A DNA stretch of 25,753 nucleotides, taken from positions 1 to 25,753 of IMG/VR virus record IMGVR_UViG_3300010354_000568. One strand, given 5' to 3'. The position numbers and the translations under genes are program-made. Under the pieces are notes generated by a model, which did no database searches, had not been told where the DNA came from, and saw nothing but the letters and a program-made list of their open reading frames with translations. Below, piece by piece: positions 1-7,730 of this stretch. Source of the DNA: a virus. How positions within the stretch are numbered: the first letter of the stretch is position 1; each line of letters starts with the position of its first letter.

Positions 1-486
1 AACCCGAACTCCACCATCAAGCAGGCCGACTACTATCCTTCTGGTTGCCTGACGATCTTGGAGATCATCCATGCGAAAGTACTGAGGATGCGTTCGGTCA
101 TGGAGGCTATGCAACACGATCCCTCCTACAAGCCTAACTTCGAGTCTCTCGAGGACTCTGCCAAGGATCTGATCAACTACGCCTCGTTCTACGTCGCCTA
201 CTCTCGAGGCAAAGTCGACGGCCAGGAGGCTGATCGCGACTTCCTCAACCGCAAGAACGATACATCGAAGAGTTATAATCTGTCAGACGCCAACTTCGAC
301 CTGGCTAATCTCACGATAGTCGGAGCCGGTGGTACTTCCAGGTGGTACGAAGAGAACAACATGATGCTCAGTGGAGCAACTGGCGCGGTCGGTTCTTCCA
401 ATGACATCGACCTACGAGGTCTAGACGTGTCTTACAATCACACCGCAGAGCCACCGAACTTCATTGGCATGGACTTCAACAGATGA
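1..486 (+). CDS. Hypothetical protein, 5' end outside window
   Basis: The reading frame is open from base 1 to the TGA at 484-486, so the true start lies upstream; an internal TTG at 58 is not a convincing start. The visible 161 residues are hydrophilic, with no transmembrane segment or signal peptide. The C-terminal third is rich in Asn, Gly and Ser and ends in FIGMDFNR. I recognise no catalytic motif or family. The gene overlaps the next start by ATGA (483-486), so it is translationally coupled to the thymidylate-synthase-fold gene and probably belongs to the same nucleotide or base-modification operon. That role is inferred from position only. Confidence 0.7.
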   Translation, partial: NPNSTIKQADYYPSGCLTILEIIHAKVLRMRSVMEAMQHDPSYKPNFESLEDSAKDLINYASFYVAYSRGKVDGQEADRDFLNRKNDTSKSYNLSDANFDLANLTIVGAGGTSRWYEENNMMLSGATGAVGSSNDIDLRGLDVSYNHTAEPPNFIGMDFNR

Positions 487-1136
487 AAATGATGCGCGTT
501 CAGGATATTCGCAACTACTTCAAGACCTCTCTGTACTTCGAAGAGTTCGTCACTGACAAGACCGGAGTCAAGACCATCGAGATGATCGGCGCTCAGTTCG
601 TGGCCGATGAGCCAGCGATCTTTGGCACTGTCGACGAGGACTACGTCAAGCGCGAGCTCGAGTGGTATCGCTCGAGGTCCCGCAACATCAACGACATCCC
701 TGGTGGTCCGCCCAAGATCTGGCAACAAGTAGCCGATAAGGATGGCAACATAAATTCCAATTACGGCTGGTGTATCTGGTCAGGCGACAACTACGAACAA
801 TATCAACACTGCTACGAAGAGCTTAAGCGCAACCCGAACTCTCGTCGCGGTATTATGATCTACACGCGCCCTGAAATGCAATGGGAGTATAACATCGATG
901 GAATGTCTGACTTCATGTGCACTAATACCGTACAGTATCTCATTCGGAACGGAGAACTCTACGCCCTCGTCAACATGCGCTCCAACGATGTCGTTTATGG
1001 TTATAAGAACGACTACGCGTGGCAGGCCTACGTCCAACAGTCGCTTGCCGCAGACCTTGGATGCGAAGTTGGCCCTATCATCTGGAACGTCGGCTCCCTA
1101 CATGTCTACGAGCGTCACTTCGGACTAGTTAAGTGA
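483..1136 (+). CDS. Thymidylate synthase-fold enzyme, probable dCMP (hydroxy)methyltransferase
   Basis: The 217-residue product belongs to the thymidylate synthase / deoxynucleotide hydroxymethylase family, which uses methylene-tetrahydrofolate to modify C5 of dUMP or dCMP in the cytoplasm. A catalytic Cys lies in FMCTNTVQY (about residue 146). The phosphate-binding RSND follows (166-169), and the C-terminal SLHVYERHF carries the family His/Tyr. When RSNDVVYGYKND is aligned with the E. coli motif RSCDVFLGLPFN, the selectivity residue is Asp177. Asn at this site marks dUMP enzymes, and Asp marks T4 dCMP hydroxymethylase. The protein is shorter than T4 gp42 (246 aa) and ThyA (264 aa). It overlaps its neighbours by ATGA upstream and TGATG downstream, next to dCMP deaminase. 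Methylase and hydroxymethylase activities cannot be separated from sequence alone. Confidence 0.82.
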   Translation: MKMMRVQDIRNYFKTSLYFEEFVTDKTGVKTIEMIGAQFVADEPAIFGTVDEDYVKRELEWYRSRSRNINDIPGGPPKIWQQVADKDGNINSNYGWCIWSGDNYEQYQHCYEELKRNPNSRRGIMIYTRPEMQWEYNIDGMSDFMCTNTVQYLIRNGELYALVNMRSNDVVYGYKNDYAWQAYVQQSLAADLGCEVGPIIWNVGSLHVYERHFGLVK

Positions 1137-1597
1137 TGTCGGCGCCAACACCAACATACGTCTGGGACGATCGCTTCCTCAAGCTGGCTCGCGAGGTCGC
1201 GTCATGGTCCAAAGACTCCACCAAGATCGGCGCCATCGTAGTGGACAAGGACAAGCGTATCTTGACTCAGGGATATAACGGATTTCCTCGCGGCATCGTA
1301 GACGCCGAGCGTAGACTGAAGAACCGCGAACTCAAACTCAAGTACGTCGTTCATGCCGAGATGAACTGCATCTACAATGCCTGCCACCACGGCGTCAGTC
1401 TCGATGGTGGAACGCTCTACGTCTCCGGTCTACCGTGTTGTTCTGACTGCGCCAAAGGCGTCATCCAGTCTGGCATCAGTACTGTGATTATGGAGTTCGA
1501 ACAGAAACTCATGGATGGACCATGGGGAGAGAGTTGGAAGCTGAGTGAAGAGATGTTTAATGAAGCCGGGGTCGGACATGCAATCTATCCAATCTAA
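1136..1597 (+). CDS. cd: Deoxycytidylate (dCMP) deaminase
   Basis: The 153-residue zinc-dependent enzyme converts dCMP to dUMP, feeding thymidylate synthesis and balancing dCMP and dUMP pools. The zinc and catalytic signature is clear: HAE at 73-75 (His ligand and proton-shuttling Glu) and a PCCSDC segment at 100-105 whose C-S-D-C gives the two Cys ligands. GYNGFPRG (47-54) is the conserved substrate-side segment of this family. The ATG at 1136 overlaps the previous TGA, and a GTG at 1133 is an alternative start one codon upstream. Length and motif spacing fit T4 gene cd-type deaminases. Coupling to a dCMP-selective TS-like enzyme suggests that the phage controls cytosine nucleotide supply for base modification. 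Confidence 0.93.
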   Translation: MSAPTPTYVWDDRFLKLAREVASWSKDSTKIGAIVVDKDKRILTQGYNGFPRGIVDAERRLKNRELKLKYVVHAEMNCIYNACHHGVSLDGGTLYVSGLPCCSDCAKGVIQSGISTVIMEFEQKLMDGPWGESWKLSEEMFNEAGVGHAIYPI

Positions 1598-2006
1598 GAC
1601 CGTCATAGACTACCTTCATAACTACAAGCCAAGTAAAGACGTCATCGTAGTAGGTCAGTCTCCAGCCAAGACCAACAATCCCTCGGCCAGTGGCACTTAC
1701 GCAGTCATTCAGGCGTGGATGACTTCTGCTTGCGTCTATTCGTGGTCGTTCACCAACGTCATCGAAGAAGAGGGTGGAGACAGGCTGAGCCAGGTAGACT
1801 TCGAGTCCGTCTATAAGCGAGTTCGCCCGTGGAAGGGCAAGAAGGTCATCGCACTCGGTAATCTGGCGTCAGACGTGCTGACTGAACTCCGCATACCACA
1901 CCTGAAATTATTGCATCCCTCTGGTCTCAACAGACATCTAAATAAGTTCGATAACCGCATCGAGCAGATCCGCTTGATTCATGAATACGTGAAGGGCAGC
2001 AAGTGA
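1578..2006 (+). CDS. Uracil-DNA glycosylase superfamily-like protein
   Basis: The 142-residue product starts inside the 3' end of the deaminase gene (20-nt overlap); an upstream in-frame ATG at 1545 lies deeper in that gene and is less likely. Two motifs match the UDG superfamily. An N-terminal strand-turn VVGQSPA (25-30) corresponds to motif A (G[QE].P). A C-terminal HPSGLNR (113-119) corresponds to the leucine-loop motif B. An intervening IALGNLASDVL resembles the core LG..A helix. The protein is shorter than typical UDG (about 200 aa), and a catalytic Asp after motif A is not obvious. It could act on modified or uracil bases, or be a non-catalytic base-flipping homologue. Its location in the modification operon supports a DNA-base role, which is inference. 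Confidence 0.55.
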   Translation: MQSIQSKTVIDYLHNYKPSKDVIVVGQSPAKTNNPSASGTYAVIQAWMTSACVYSWSFTNVIEEEGGDRLSQVDFESVYKRVRPWKGKKVIALGNLASDVLTELRIPHLKLLHPSGLNRHLNKFDNRIEQIRLIHEYVKGSK

Positions 2007-3175
2007 GCATCGAACCCACTCAGTACTACGACGAGTTCATACGATACTTCAATCTGGCGGCAGACCAGCAGATCAAGTGCAACACGGCCACGGTAGAGCC
2101 GTACGGCATGACGGATCACAAAGACTCCGGGATGAACGACGACCTGATGGAGAACGTGACTCTCTACGACGTCGTCGAGCGTAAGCTGGCCGGCTTCTCT
2201 CAGATTGTCAACGACTGCTTCTATGGATGGACAGACGAGCACCCATACTGGCCAAAGATGAAGGCAGGCAAGGTGACTCGTCAGCGCGAGATGGTTGCTC
2301 ACGCTTGGACCGGCAAGCACAAAGACTTCGATCTCCCCGAGTGGCTCTACATCTTCATCCTGCACCGAGTGTGCGGATCTGCCATCAACTATGCCACGCA
2401 GCCTTCCGGTTATCACAACACCATCCTGTTCGACCTGTACAAGGCCACCACCATCGAGGACATGACCAAGATGGTGAACTCCTATCCTACTCCGTTCTAC
2501 ACCTCTGTCGGCTACCAGTTCCCTGCATTTCCTAAGCCGCCAGAGGGTTCTCCCTACAAGAGGAACGGCGACTACTTCCTGACCGAGTTCGCTCCTCGCT
2601 TGGCCCGCGACATGGCCGAGTGGCTCACGAAGAGCAACGCGAAGAAGGACCTCCGCGAGATGGGAGAGTGGATGTTCGAGTGGAATAAGAAGAATGGCTT
2701 GAGGGTCTACCAGTTCCAGTACGCCGCCGTGTTAGCAGACATCGCCGACTGGTATCCTAAGTTCGTCAATCTCGACAGCATGTTCTACTACGGTACTAAT
2801 GCCCGCGAGTGCATATCTTACCTCGCTGTTCCTACCAAGAAGATGAGTCAGGACCAGTTCCTCGACGCAGTGATGGAGAAGATCTATGCGGATACGAAGT
2901 CTCTTCCGTACAATGCGGAGGATGTTTGCTGCGACTTCATCAGGTGGGTCGAGAACTACGTCAGACCAGGTGCACACTACGACCATCTGGACTTTGACGG
3001 AGTCTGGTCAAGTTGCAGAATTAAAGATCACCCGTTTGGTCGACAAAAAGCCATGCTTGACCTTGGTCTCGTCAAGACCTTCAACGGAATGACTGCTCAT
3101 CCTTCCGATGACGCCGTGCTGAAGAAGGCAGGTGTCACCGTGGAGCAGTACAAGCAGATGGTCTCGCAATTATAA
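2003..3175 (+). CDS. Alpha-glutamyl/putrescinyl-thymine pyrophosphorylase-like helical protein
   Basis: A 390-residue, helix-rich, Trp/Tyr-rich soluble protein overlapping the UDG-like gene by ATGA-type spacing. The segment around residues 240-290 (FQYAAVLADIADWYPKFV, then FYYGTNARECISYL) resembles the helical domain shared by 5-hydroxymethyl-dU DNA kinases and aGPT-pyrophosphorylases. In those proteins a D..W..(N)..GPGA..GL pattern recurs. These proteins are distant relatives of DNA glycosylases and activate hydroxymethyl bases in phages with hypermodified thymine. A later segment (CCDFIRWVENYVRPG) resembles the C-terminal E..LC.Y-type helix of the same group. The call is from remembered family patterns, not a search. 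The TATAAATA late promoter overlaps its stop codon. Confidence 0.42.
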   Translation: MSIEPTQYYDEFIRYFNLAADQQIKCNTATVEPYGMTDHKDSGMNDDLMENVTLYDVVERKLAGFSQIVNDCFYGWTDEHPYWPKMKAGKVTRQREMVAHAWTGKHKDFDLPEWLYIFILHRVCGSAINYATQPSGYHNTILFDLYKATTIEDMTKMVNSYPTPFYTSVGYQFPAFPKPPEGSPYKRNGDYFLTEFAPRLARDMAEWLTKSNAKKDLREMGEWMFEWNKKNGLRVYQFQYAAVLADIADWYPKFVNLDSMFYYGTNARECISYLAVPTKKMSQDQFLDAVMEKIYADTKSLPYNAEDVCCDFIRWVENYVRPGAHYDHLDFDGVWSSCRIKDHPFGRQKAMLDLGLVKTFNGMTAHPSDDAVLKKAGVTVEQYKQMVSQL

Positions 3176-3179
3176 ATAG
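3171..3179 (+). promoter_or_regulatory. T4-type late promoter (TATAAATAG)
   Basis: TATAAATA at 3171-3178 is an exact match to the T4 late promoter element, read by the phage gp55 sigma-like factor with the sliding clamp as activator. It lies 24 nt upstream of the ATG at 3202 and overlaps the stop codon of the upstream gene. It predicts that the small gene at 3202 is expressed late even though it lies within an otherwise early or middle operon. Confidence 0.7.
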
Positions 3180-3201
3180 CTATACTCAATAGGAGGAACT
3201 C

Positions 3202-3543
3202 ATGAGTATACAGAAAGTAGTCAAGTACCTATCCGAGACCACCAAGAATTCTAGTTTTCCTGAGGGCTTACAGGCCGCGGCAGATCACCTCTCTAAGAGC
3301 GGGTGGGAAGTCAAGAGGACTAAGACTGACGGTCGTCCTGCCGTTCATGCCGAACATGAATCCGGTAGACAGATCCATGTCAGTGAAATAGAAGATGGAC
3401 ATCATCGTGCTTCGGTAGGTGAAGGTCCTGGAACGTTTAAGGGAAAAGATACTAAAACCGGTGCTGCTCTCTTACATGACAGCGAACACAAAGATCCAGT
3501 GAAGGCAGTACAGGGCGCTCTAGCTTGGCACAAAGCTAACTAA
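3202..3543 (+). CDS. Small hypothetical protein under a late promoter
   Basis: The 113-residue product starts at ATG 3202, preceded by a strong AGGAGG ribosome-binding site and a late promoter. The protein is hydrophilic, His- and Lys-rich, without membrane segments. The middle (residues 30-75) alternates charged and aromatic residues (SGWEVKRTKTDGRP, then HAEHESGRQIHV), suggesting a small beta-rich domain. The C-terminus is helical (DPVKAVQGALAWHKAN). I recognise no family. Late timing would fit a virion-associated or packaged protein rather than a biosynthetic enzyme. Its insertion between two aGPT-like genes breaks the ATGA-overlap pattern of the operon. Confidence 0.75.
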   Translation: MSIQKVVKYLSETTKNSSFPEGLQAAADHLSKSGWEVKRTKTDGRPAVHAEHESGRQIHVSEIEDGHHRASVGEGPGTFKGKDTKTGAALLHDSEHKDPVKAVQGALAWHKAN

Positions 3544-3558
3544 CTTAGAAAGTTTGTT

Positions 3559-4566
3559 ATGAATGGATTGACTGAATTATTTTTTGATCGTTCTAATGAC
3601 ATAAAGTATGAGAATCTGGCCGACGTAGACATGCTACCTAATGGCAAGCCTGCTCGCAGCTGGATGAAAGACTGGAGTCAAGAAGAGAGGACTGAGAAGT
3701 TTTTCGAGTTCTGTCGAGCATACGACAAGCGAGAAGACTCTCTACTCGCCGAGAACTATCAACAGTTCTCTCATCGACTTCACTGGGACGAGTGTCCATT
3801 CGTAGACACTCTCAAGACTAATAACGACCCAGAGATGGTGCTTCACGCCTGTCTCCTCTTCTCTTTCACGAACGAACACTGGCAGACCTTTCTTGCTTGG
3901 AAAGAGGGGTATAACACTGGCTTACGCGAGTACCTCTATGAGGGCAATCGTCCATGTCGTTCAGACCTCTTTCAGATCTACTACCCGAAGGGTACCATAG
4001 TAGAAGAATGGTTGCTCGCTGGTCCTCAGAAGGCAGCTAAGGCTCTTCATCACGTTCTTGGTTCTAAGAATCGTCCGTTCACTATGATGGAGTTCGCCAA
4101 GATCCTCAACGAGCACTTCGTCACCGAGCAAGGATTCCGCAATGCCATGTATCCCTGCAAGAACGCGGCTCGGCACGTAGCCATGTCTCATCCTGAGTGG
4201 GTAGATCCCGAGAGCTTCTTACACGGCGGCACCGGCTTCTTCGATGGACTCCAACAGGTATTCGACTGCCCTCCTCTCATGAGCAAGGTGAAGTACGAGA
4301 TCGAGCCGGATGGAAGTTACGTTGCTCTTAATAAACACGGTGTACAGTTTATGAAGCACATGATATACTTAGCAAATCATAAGTCGAATCCAATAGTTAG
4401 ACAGAAGTTCCTCAACCTCGAGGATAAGCTCTGCTTCTTCTACAAGCACATCGCCATCACTCAAGGCATCAAGCAGACGACGAAGCAGATACCCTACGAG
4501 TGGGTGTATCCGAGAGAGTGGTCTCTCAAGACAAACAAGTATGATAGGTTAGAGAATGTCGCATGA
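3559..4566 (+). CDS. Second aGPT-pyrophosphorylase-like / DNA glycosylase-like helical protein
   Basis: The 335-residue product has the same general character as the gene at 2003: long helical stretches, many Trp, Phe and Tyr, no membrane segments. The region around residues 210-235 (HPEWVDPESFLHGGTGFFDGLQQVF) matches the W..P..F..GGTG...GL pattern of the HMUDK/aGPT helical domain. The C-terminal LEDKLCFFYKH resembles the E..LC.Y.K.. helix of that group. The start ATG 3559 has only a weak ribosome-binding site (AGAAAG). The 3' end overlaps the PLP-enzyme gene by 11 nt, implying coupled translation. A role in activating or exchanging substituents on a hydroxymethyl base is an inference from context. 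A structural, non-catalytic role is possible. Confidence 0.42.
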   Translation: MNGLTELFFDRSNDIKYENLADVDMLPNGKPARSWMKDWSQEERTEKFFEFCRAYDKREDSLLAENYQQFSHRLHWDECPFVDTLKTNNDPEMVLHACLLFSFTNEHWQTFLAWKEGYNTGLREYLYEGNRPCRSDLFQIYYPKGTIVEEWLLAGPQKAAKALHHVLGSKNRPFTMMEFAKILNEHFVTEQGFRNAMYPCKNAARHVAMSHPEWVDPESFLHGGTGFFDGLQQVFDCPPLMSKVKYEIEPDGSYVALNKHGVQFMKHMIYLANHKSNPIVRQKFLNLEDKLCFFYKHIAITQGIKQTTKQIPYEWVYPREWSLKTNKYDRLENVA

Positions 4567-5443
4567 TACGCACGTCATCGATGGAGTCAACAAGGACGCC
4601 CTGCTCTGGCCGGGTTGTACGTATGAGGAGGCCCGCGAGTACTACCTGAATCTCGCGGCGGGCTGGACTCCGTACAACCCGGATCCAGTAGTCGTAGAGC
4701 ACGAGGGAGTGCGTGTAGTCAGAGACGACTTGATCGTCGGCACCAAGACTAGGGCCGGCGACTTACTCGCGTCTAGGATCAATCATCAGACGATAGTGTA
4801 CTCGCAGCCTCGCACGGGTCTTGCAGGCGTCTCTATCCTAGACGTGGCCAAGCACCACAATAAGAGAGTCGTGCTGTTCATGCCGGCCTCGCAGACCGTA
4901 TCACTACATCAGGCGTGTTGCATCGAGCGAGGAGCGGAGGTGCACTTCAAGCGCATCGCTGCCATGCCTATCCTCAACAAGTACGCATCGGAGTGGGCAG
5001 ACGACAATGACGCATTCTTCGTACCCCTTGGACTCAAGCACGAGCTCGCTACTGCTGGTATCGTTCATGCTGCTAGTAAGATCGATCCTCCTGACGAGGT
5101 CTACGTCGCCATATCTACTGGCGTACTGTCTAGAGCCCTTCAGATCGCTTGGCCCGACGCTAAGTTCACGTGCGTGGCTGTCGCTCGAAATCTCAAGGCT
5201 GGAGAGCTTGGAAGAGCTGATGTCATCTCAGAGCCCCTGCCCTTTACTACTCCTGAGAAGGCAGCTAATATGCCTCCATTCCCTGCGATATCTACCTACG
5301 ACGCGAAGGTCTGGAAGTACATTCCGAAGAACACCGGACGCAATGTCCTGATGTGGAACGTCGGTGCTGAACCCGCGTTGACAAATTCGGCTATATATGA
5401 TACGATCGATTCCTACCGTGACTGGGACAAGAATTTGAAATGA
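4556..5443 (+). CDS. Fold-type II PLP-dependent enzyme (ACC deaminase / tryptophan synthase beta-like)
   Basis: The 295-residue product begins like D-cysteine desulfhydrase/ACC deaminase proteins: VVRDDLIVGTKTRAGDLL (54-71) aligns with the R-E-D..GGNKTRKL segment in which the Lys (K64 here) forms the PLP Schiff base. SQPRTGLAGVSILDVAKHHNKRVVLFMP corresponds to the substrate-binding S.[GN]..G segment and the following helix and strand. ERGAEVHF is the typical next strand. Fold-type II PLP enzymes occur in phage DNA hypermodification clusters, where they process amino-acid-derived base substituents. Here the gene lies between the aGPT-like and SGNH-like genes with overlapping ends. The substrate cannot be read from sequence; a free amino acid or a base-linked amino acid are both plausible. 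Confidence 0.65.
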   Translation: MSHDTHVIDGVNKDALLWPGCTYEEAREYYLNLAAGWTPYNPDPVVVEHEGVRVVRDDLIVGTKTRAGDLLASRINHQTIVYSQPRTGLAGVSILDVAKHHNKRVVLFMPASQTVSLHQACCIERGAEVHFKRIAAMPILNKYASEWADDNDAFFVPLGLKHELATAGIVHAASKIDPPDEVYVAISTGVLSRALQIAWPDAKFTCVAVARNLKAGELGRADVISEPLPFTTPEKAANMPPFPAISTYDAKVWKYIPKNTGRNVLMWNVGAEPALTNSAIYDTIDSYRDWDKNLK

Positions 5444-6510
5444 GCGCACTCGTAGCAACCCCCTTCATCACCATCGCCAGTAACTTGAGCAGCCATCGCG
5501 CGGCACAAGGCGTCATCTATGCCGATCAGCTGAAGCAGTCTGGCAAAGACGTCACCGTGAATATGACTCTAGAATTCTATCAGCACGACTTCAACAAGTT
5601 CGATGAGCTGTACGTCTATCACGGCAACGACTGGTCTGGCCACCTCAATCTGTTCGGTGGATTGAAGGAGTTTCCCTACATCGACAACTTCGTGAACTTC
5701 TCCAAGTTCAAGGGCAAGGTCTACTCGCTGATGATCCCGCATCCCGACTACTATGCGGATCTACAACACAAGATGAAGTTGATGAAGGAGAAGAACAAAG
5801 AGATCAATCCACTGTGGGATGAGGTGGACTGGCCCAATCTCCAGCGCATGATACAGACGGCCGAGGTGGTCAATCCTAACGAGCTCGTGTTATACGACAA
5901 GGCTGCCATGGGCGACAGCCACGCCATCTGCATGTATCGTCCAGGCTGGATGCTCAACTCGGTTCCCTTCAAGACTCTGCACGGTGCTCTGAAGATAGGC
6001 CTCGACAGCTTCTTCCCTACTGACAAGGTGAAGTTCAAGCAGCTCGAGTACTACTTCGGCAATATCGACATTCGCCATCACCTGATGCGCCAGCCAGATC
6101 CAGAAGTAGCCACACGCGACCTCGTGAAGAACTACTTTGATGCAGCCAAGAGAATCGCTGAACACACCGACGCAGGAGTCAAGATCTACGAGCCACTGCC
6201 TATAGAGAATGAGTCTCGCTCCATTCCAAAGACCGGATGGTACGAGGGCACACCATTCTATGGCACGTGGGATGAGCGCGACAACATTCGCAACGTCTTC
6301 ATCGACGAGGCCATCAAGCAGCAGGGCAATGGAGTCACGCTATTCAGGTGGTGTGAGAAGCTGAAGAACAACAAGGGCGAGCTCGACTTCAAATACATGG
6401 AGAAGCCGCAGTCGGTCCACCTGTCTCGAGAGTTCTATCCTCACTGGCAGGGAAGAGAATACAACGAGAAGAAGCATCAGGCCAACACAGTTATGGGACT
6501 ATTCGCATGA
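5440..6510 (+). CDS. SGNH-like protein of a phage DNA-modification cluster
   Basis: The 356-residue product has an internal GDSH (about 158-161) following a hydrophobic strand (ELVLYDKAAM), and YFGNIDIRHH (about 205-214) about 45 residues later. A C-terminal HLSREFYPHW segment follows. Order and spacing resemble the GDS(H), G.ND and D..H blocks of SGNH/GDSL hydrolases, but the catalytic assignment is uncertain. The N-terminal 150 residues have no recognisable motif. The gene is coupled by ATGA on both sides, between a PLP enzyme and a C5-methyltransferase-fold enzyme. In this setting it could attach, trim or transfer a group on a modified base, for example as an amino acid:DNA transferase-like enzyme. 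That function is inference. Confidence 0.5.
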   Translation: MSALVATPFITIASNLSSHRAAQGVIYADQLKQSGKDVTVNMTLEFYQHDFNKFDELYVYHGNDWSGHLNLFGGLKEFPYIDNFVNFSKFKGKVYSLMIPHPDYYADLQHKMKLMKEKNKEINPLWDEVDWPNLQRMIQTAEVVNPNELVLYDKAAMGDSHAICMYRPGWMLNSVPFKTLHGALKIGLDSFFPTDKVKFKQLEYYFGNIDIRHHLMRQPDPEVATRDLVKNYFDAAKRIAEHTDAGVKIYEPLPIENESRSIPKTGWYEGTPFYGTWDERDNIRNVFIDEAIKQQGNGVTLFRWCEKLKNNKGELDFKYMEKPQSVHLSREFYPHWQGREYNEKKHQANTVMGLFA

Positions 6511-7730
6511 GTGGAATATCGCACGCTACCATCATACCGCTCATCGGTGGTGAGGCTCTCGCCTCCACTGAGGTGTTCGGGACGAGACCTGAGTACATCC
6601 TGTCTTATGAGGCATTCGCCGCCAACGAGAAGCACCTGCTCAACTACTGGAACCACGAAGTCCCGTACTACGTGCTAGACAAGGGAGGCAGCCACCCGCA
6701 TCGAGTCGACGTAGTCTCCTCGGTATGTCCATGTGCCGGCCTGTCTCTGTTCTCGATGGGATACGGAGAGCACAACCCCAACAACCAGTGGATGATCAAG
6801 ACCGCCGAGTACGTACTAGGTGAGATGAAGCCTAAGGTGTTCTGGGGTGAGAACGCTCCGACGTTCGTAGGCAAGATCGGCGAGCCTATTCGCAAGCAGC
6901 TCATCGAGATCGGTCGCAGGAACGGGTACACCATGACCATGTATCGCACCAAGAGCCTGCTGCACGGAGTTCCTCAGGTCCGCGAGCGTACGTTCTACTT
7001 CTTCTGGCAGGACACCAAGGTACCCGAGCTCGGCTACTATCGCAGGCCCTACACTCGCATCGAGGACGTCATCCTCGGTGTGAAGTCTAACTCGCAGATG
7101 GAGCCCATCAACAAGAACACCCCCACCAAGGATCCCTACTACCGGTATCTGCTCGAAGTCATCAATGGAGGCATGACGCATCGTCAGCACTTCGACGCTC
7201 TCGACACCGACAAGATCGCTACTCGCTACCTCGACGCCAAGAGCCTGATCGAGTGGCACGGTCACTCTTACAAGCAGGTCGGCGAGTGGATGGCCAAGGA
7301 GGGTTACGAGAAGGAAGTAGAGAAGTGTGATCGCATGTTCAAGAAGTTGGACGATGGCGGCAACATCATGCGCCGTGGCACCATCGTGCCTAAGGACCAC
7401 ATCGGCGCCTTCGTCGGACACTATCCTAAGATGCTGACCCACCCGCACGAGGACAGGTATATAACATACAGGGAGGCGATGACCATCATGGGTCTGCCCT
7501 CCGACTACGAGCTACTGTCTCCCACTCAGAGCTACAATCACATCTGTCAGAACGTGCCGTACCAGACGGCGGTAGACATGGCCACAGAAGTGAAGGCGGT
7601 TCTGGAGGGTAAGAGAAACTACATCGACGCCAAGTTGGTCCTTCAGCACAATCACGGCCAGACGGTGGAGATCCTCGATAGAGATGATACGCCGAGTCTC
7701 GAGAGTTTCTTTGATGGAGTAGCCGCGTGA
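6507..7730 (+). CDS. Cytosine-C5 DNA methyltransferase-fold protein
   Basis: The 407-residue protein carries the C5-MTase motifs in order. IPLIGGEALAS (10-20) is a degenerate motif I for S-adenosylmethionine. CPCAGLS (74-80) is motif IV with the catalytic Cys76. GENAP (114-118) is motif VI with the essential Glu, and HGVPQVRERTF (153-163) is motif VIII (Q.R.R). The C-terminal TYREAMTIMGLP and HICQNVPYQTA correspond to motifs IX and X. Motif I lacks the usual F.G.GG.., and PCQ is PCA. The residues between motifs VIII and IX would be the target-recognition region. It sits in the middle of the modification operon (ATGA overlap upstream, GTGA downstream). It could methylate cytosine or have been recruited to another C5 chemistry. 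Confidence 0.8.
   Translation: MSGISHATIIPLIGGEALASTEVFGTRPEYILSYEAFAANEKHLLNYWNHEVPYYVLDKGGSHPHRVDVVSSVCPCAGLSLFSMGYGEHNPNNQWMIKTAEYVLGEMKPKVFWGENAPTFVGKIGEPIRKQLIEIGRRNGYTMTMYRTKSLLHGVPQVRERTFYFFWQDTKVPELGYYRRPYTRIEDVILGVKSNSQMEPINKNTPTKDPYYRYLLEVINGGMTHRQHFDALDTDKIATRYLDAKSLIEWHGHSYKQVGEWMAKEGYEKEVEKCDRMFKKLDDGGNIMRRGTIVPKDHIGAFVGHYPKMLTHPHEDRYITYREAMTIMGLPSDYELLSPTQSYNHICQNVPYQTAVDMATEVKAVLEGKRNYIDAKLVLQHNHGQTVEILDRDDTPSLESFFDGVAA

Noticed and set aside
6816-7448. 210-codon minus-strand open frame (and a similar one at 10144-10779)
   Set aside because: Both are antisense to genes with clear family motifs (C5-methyltransferase fold, glycosyltransferase) and show Val/Leu/Asp-rich shadow composition.
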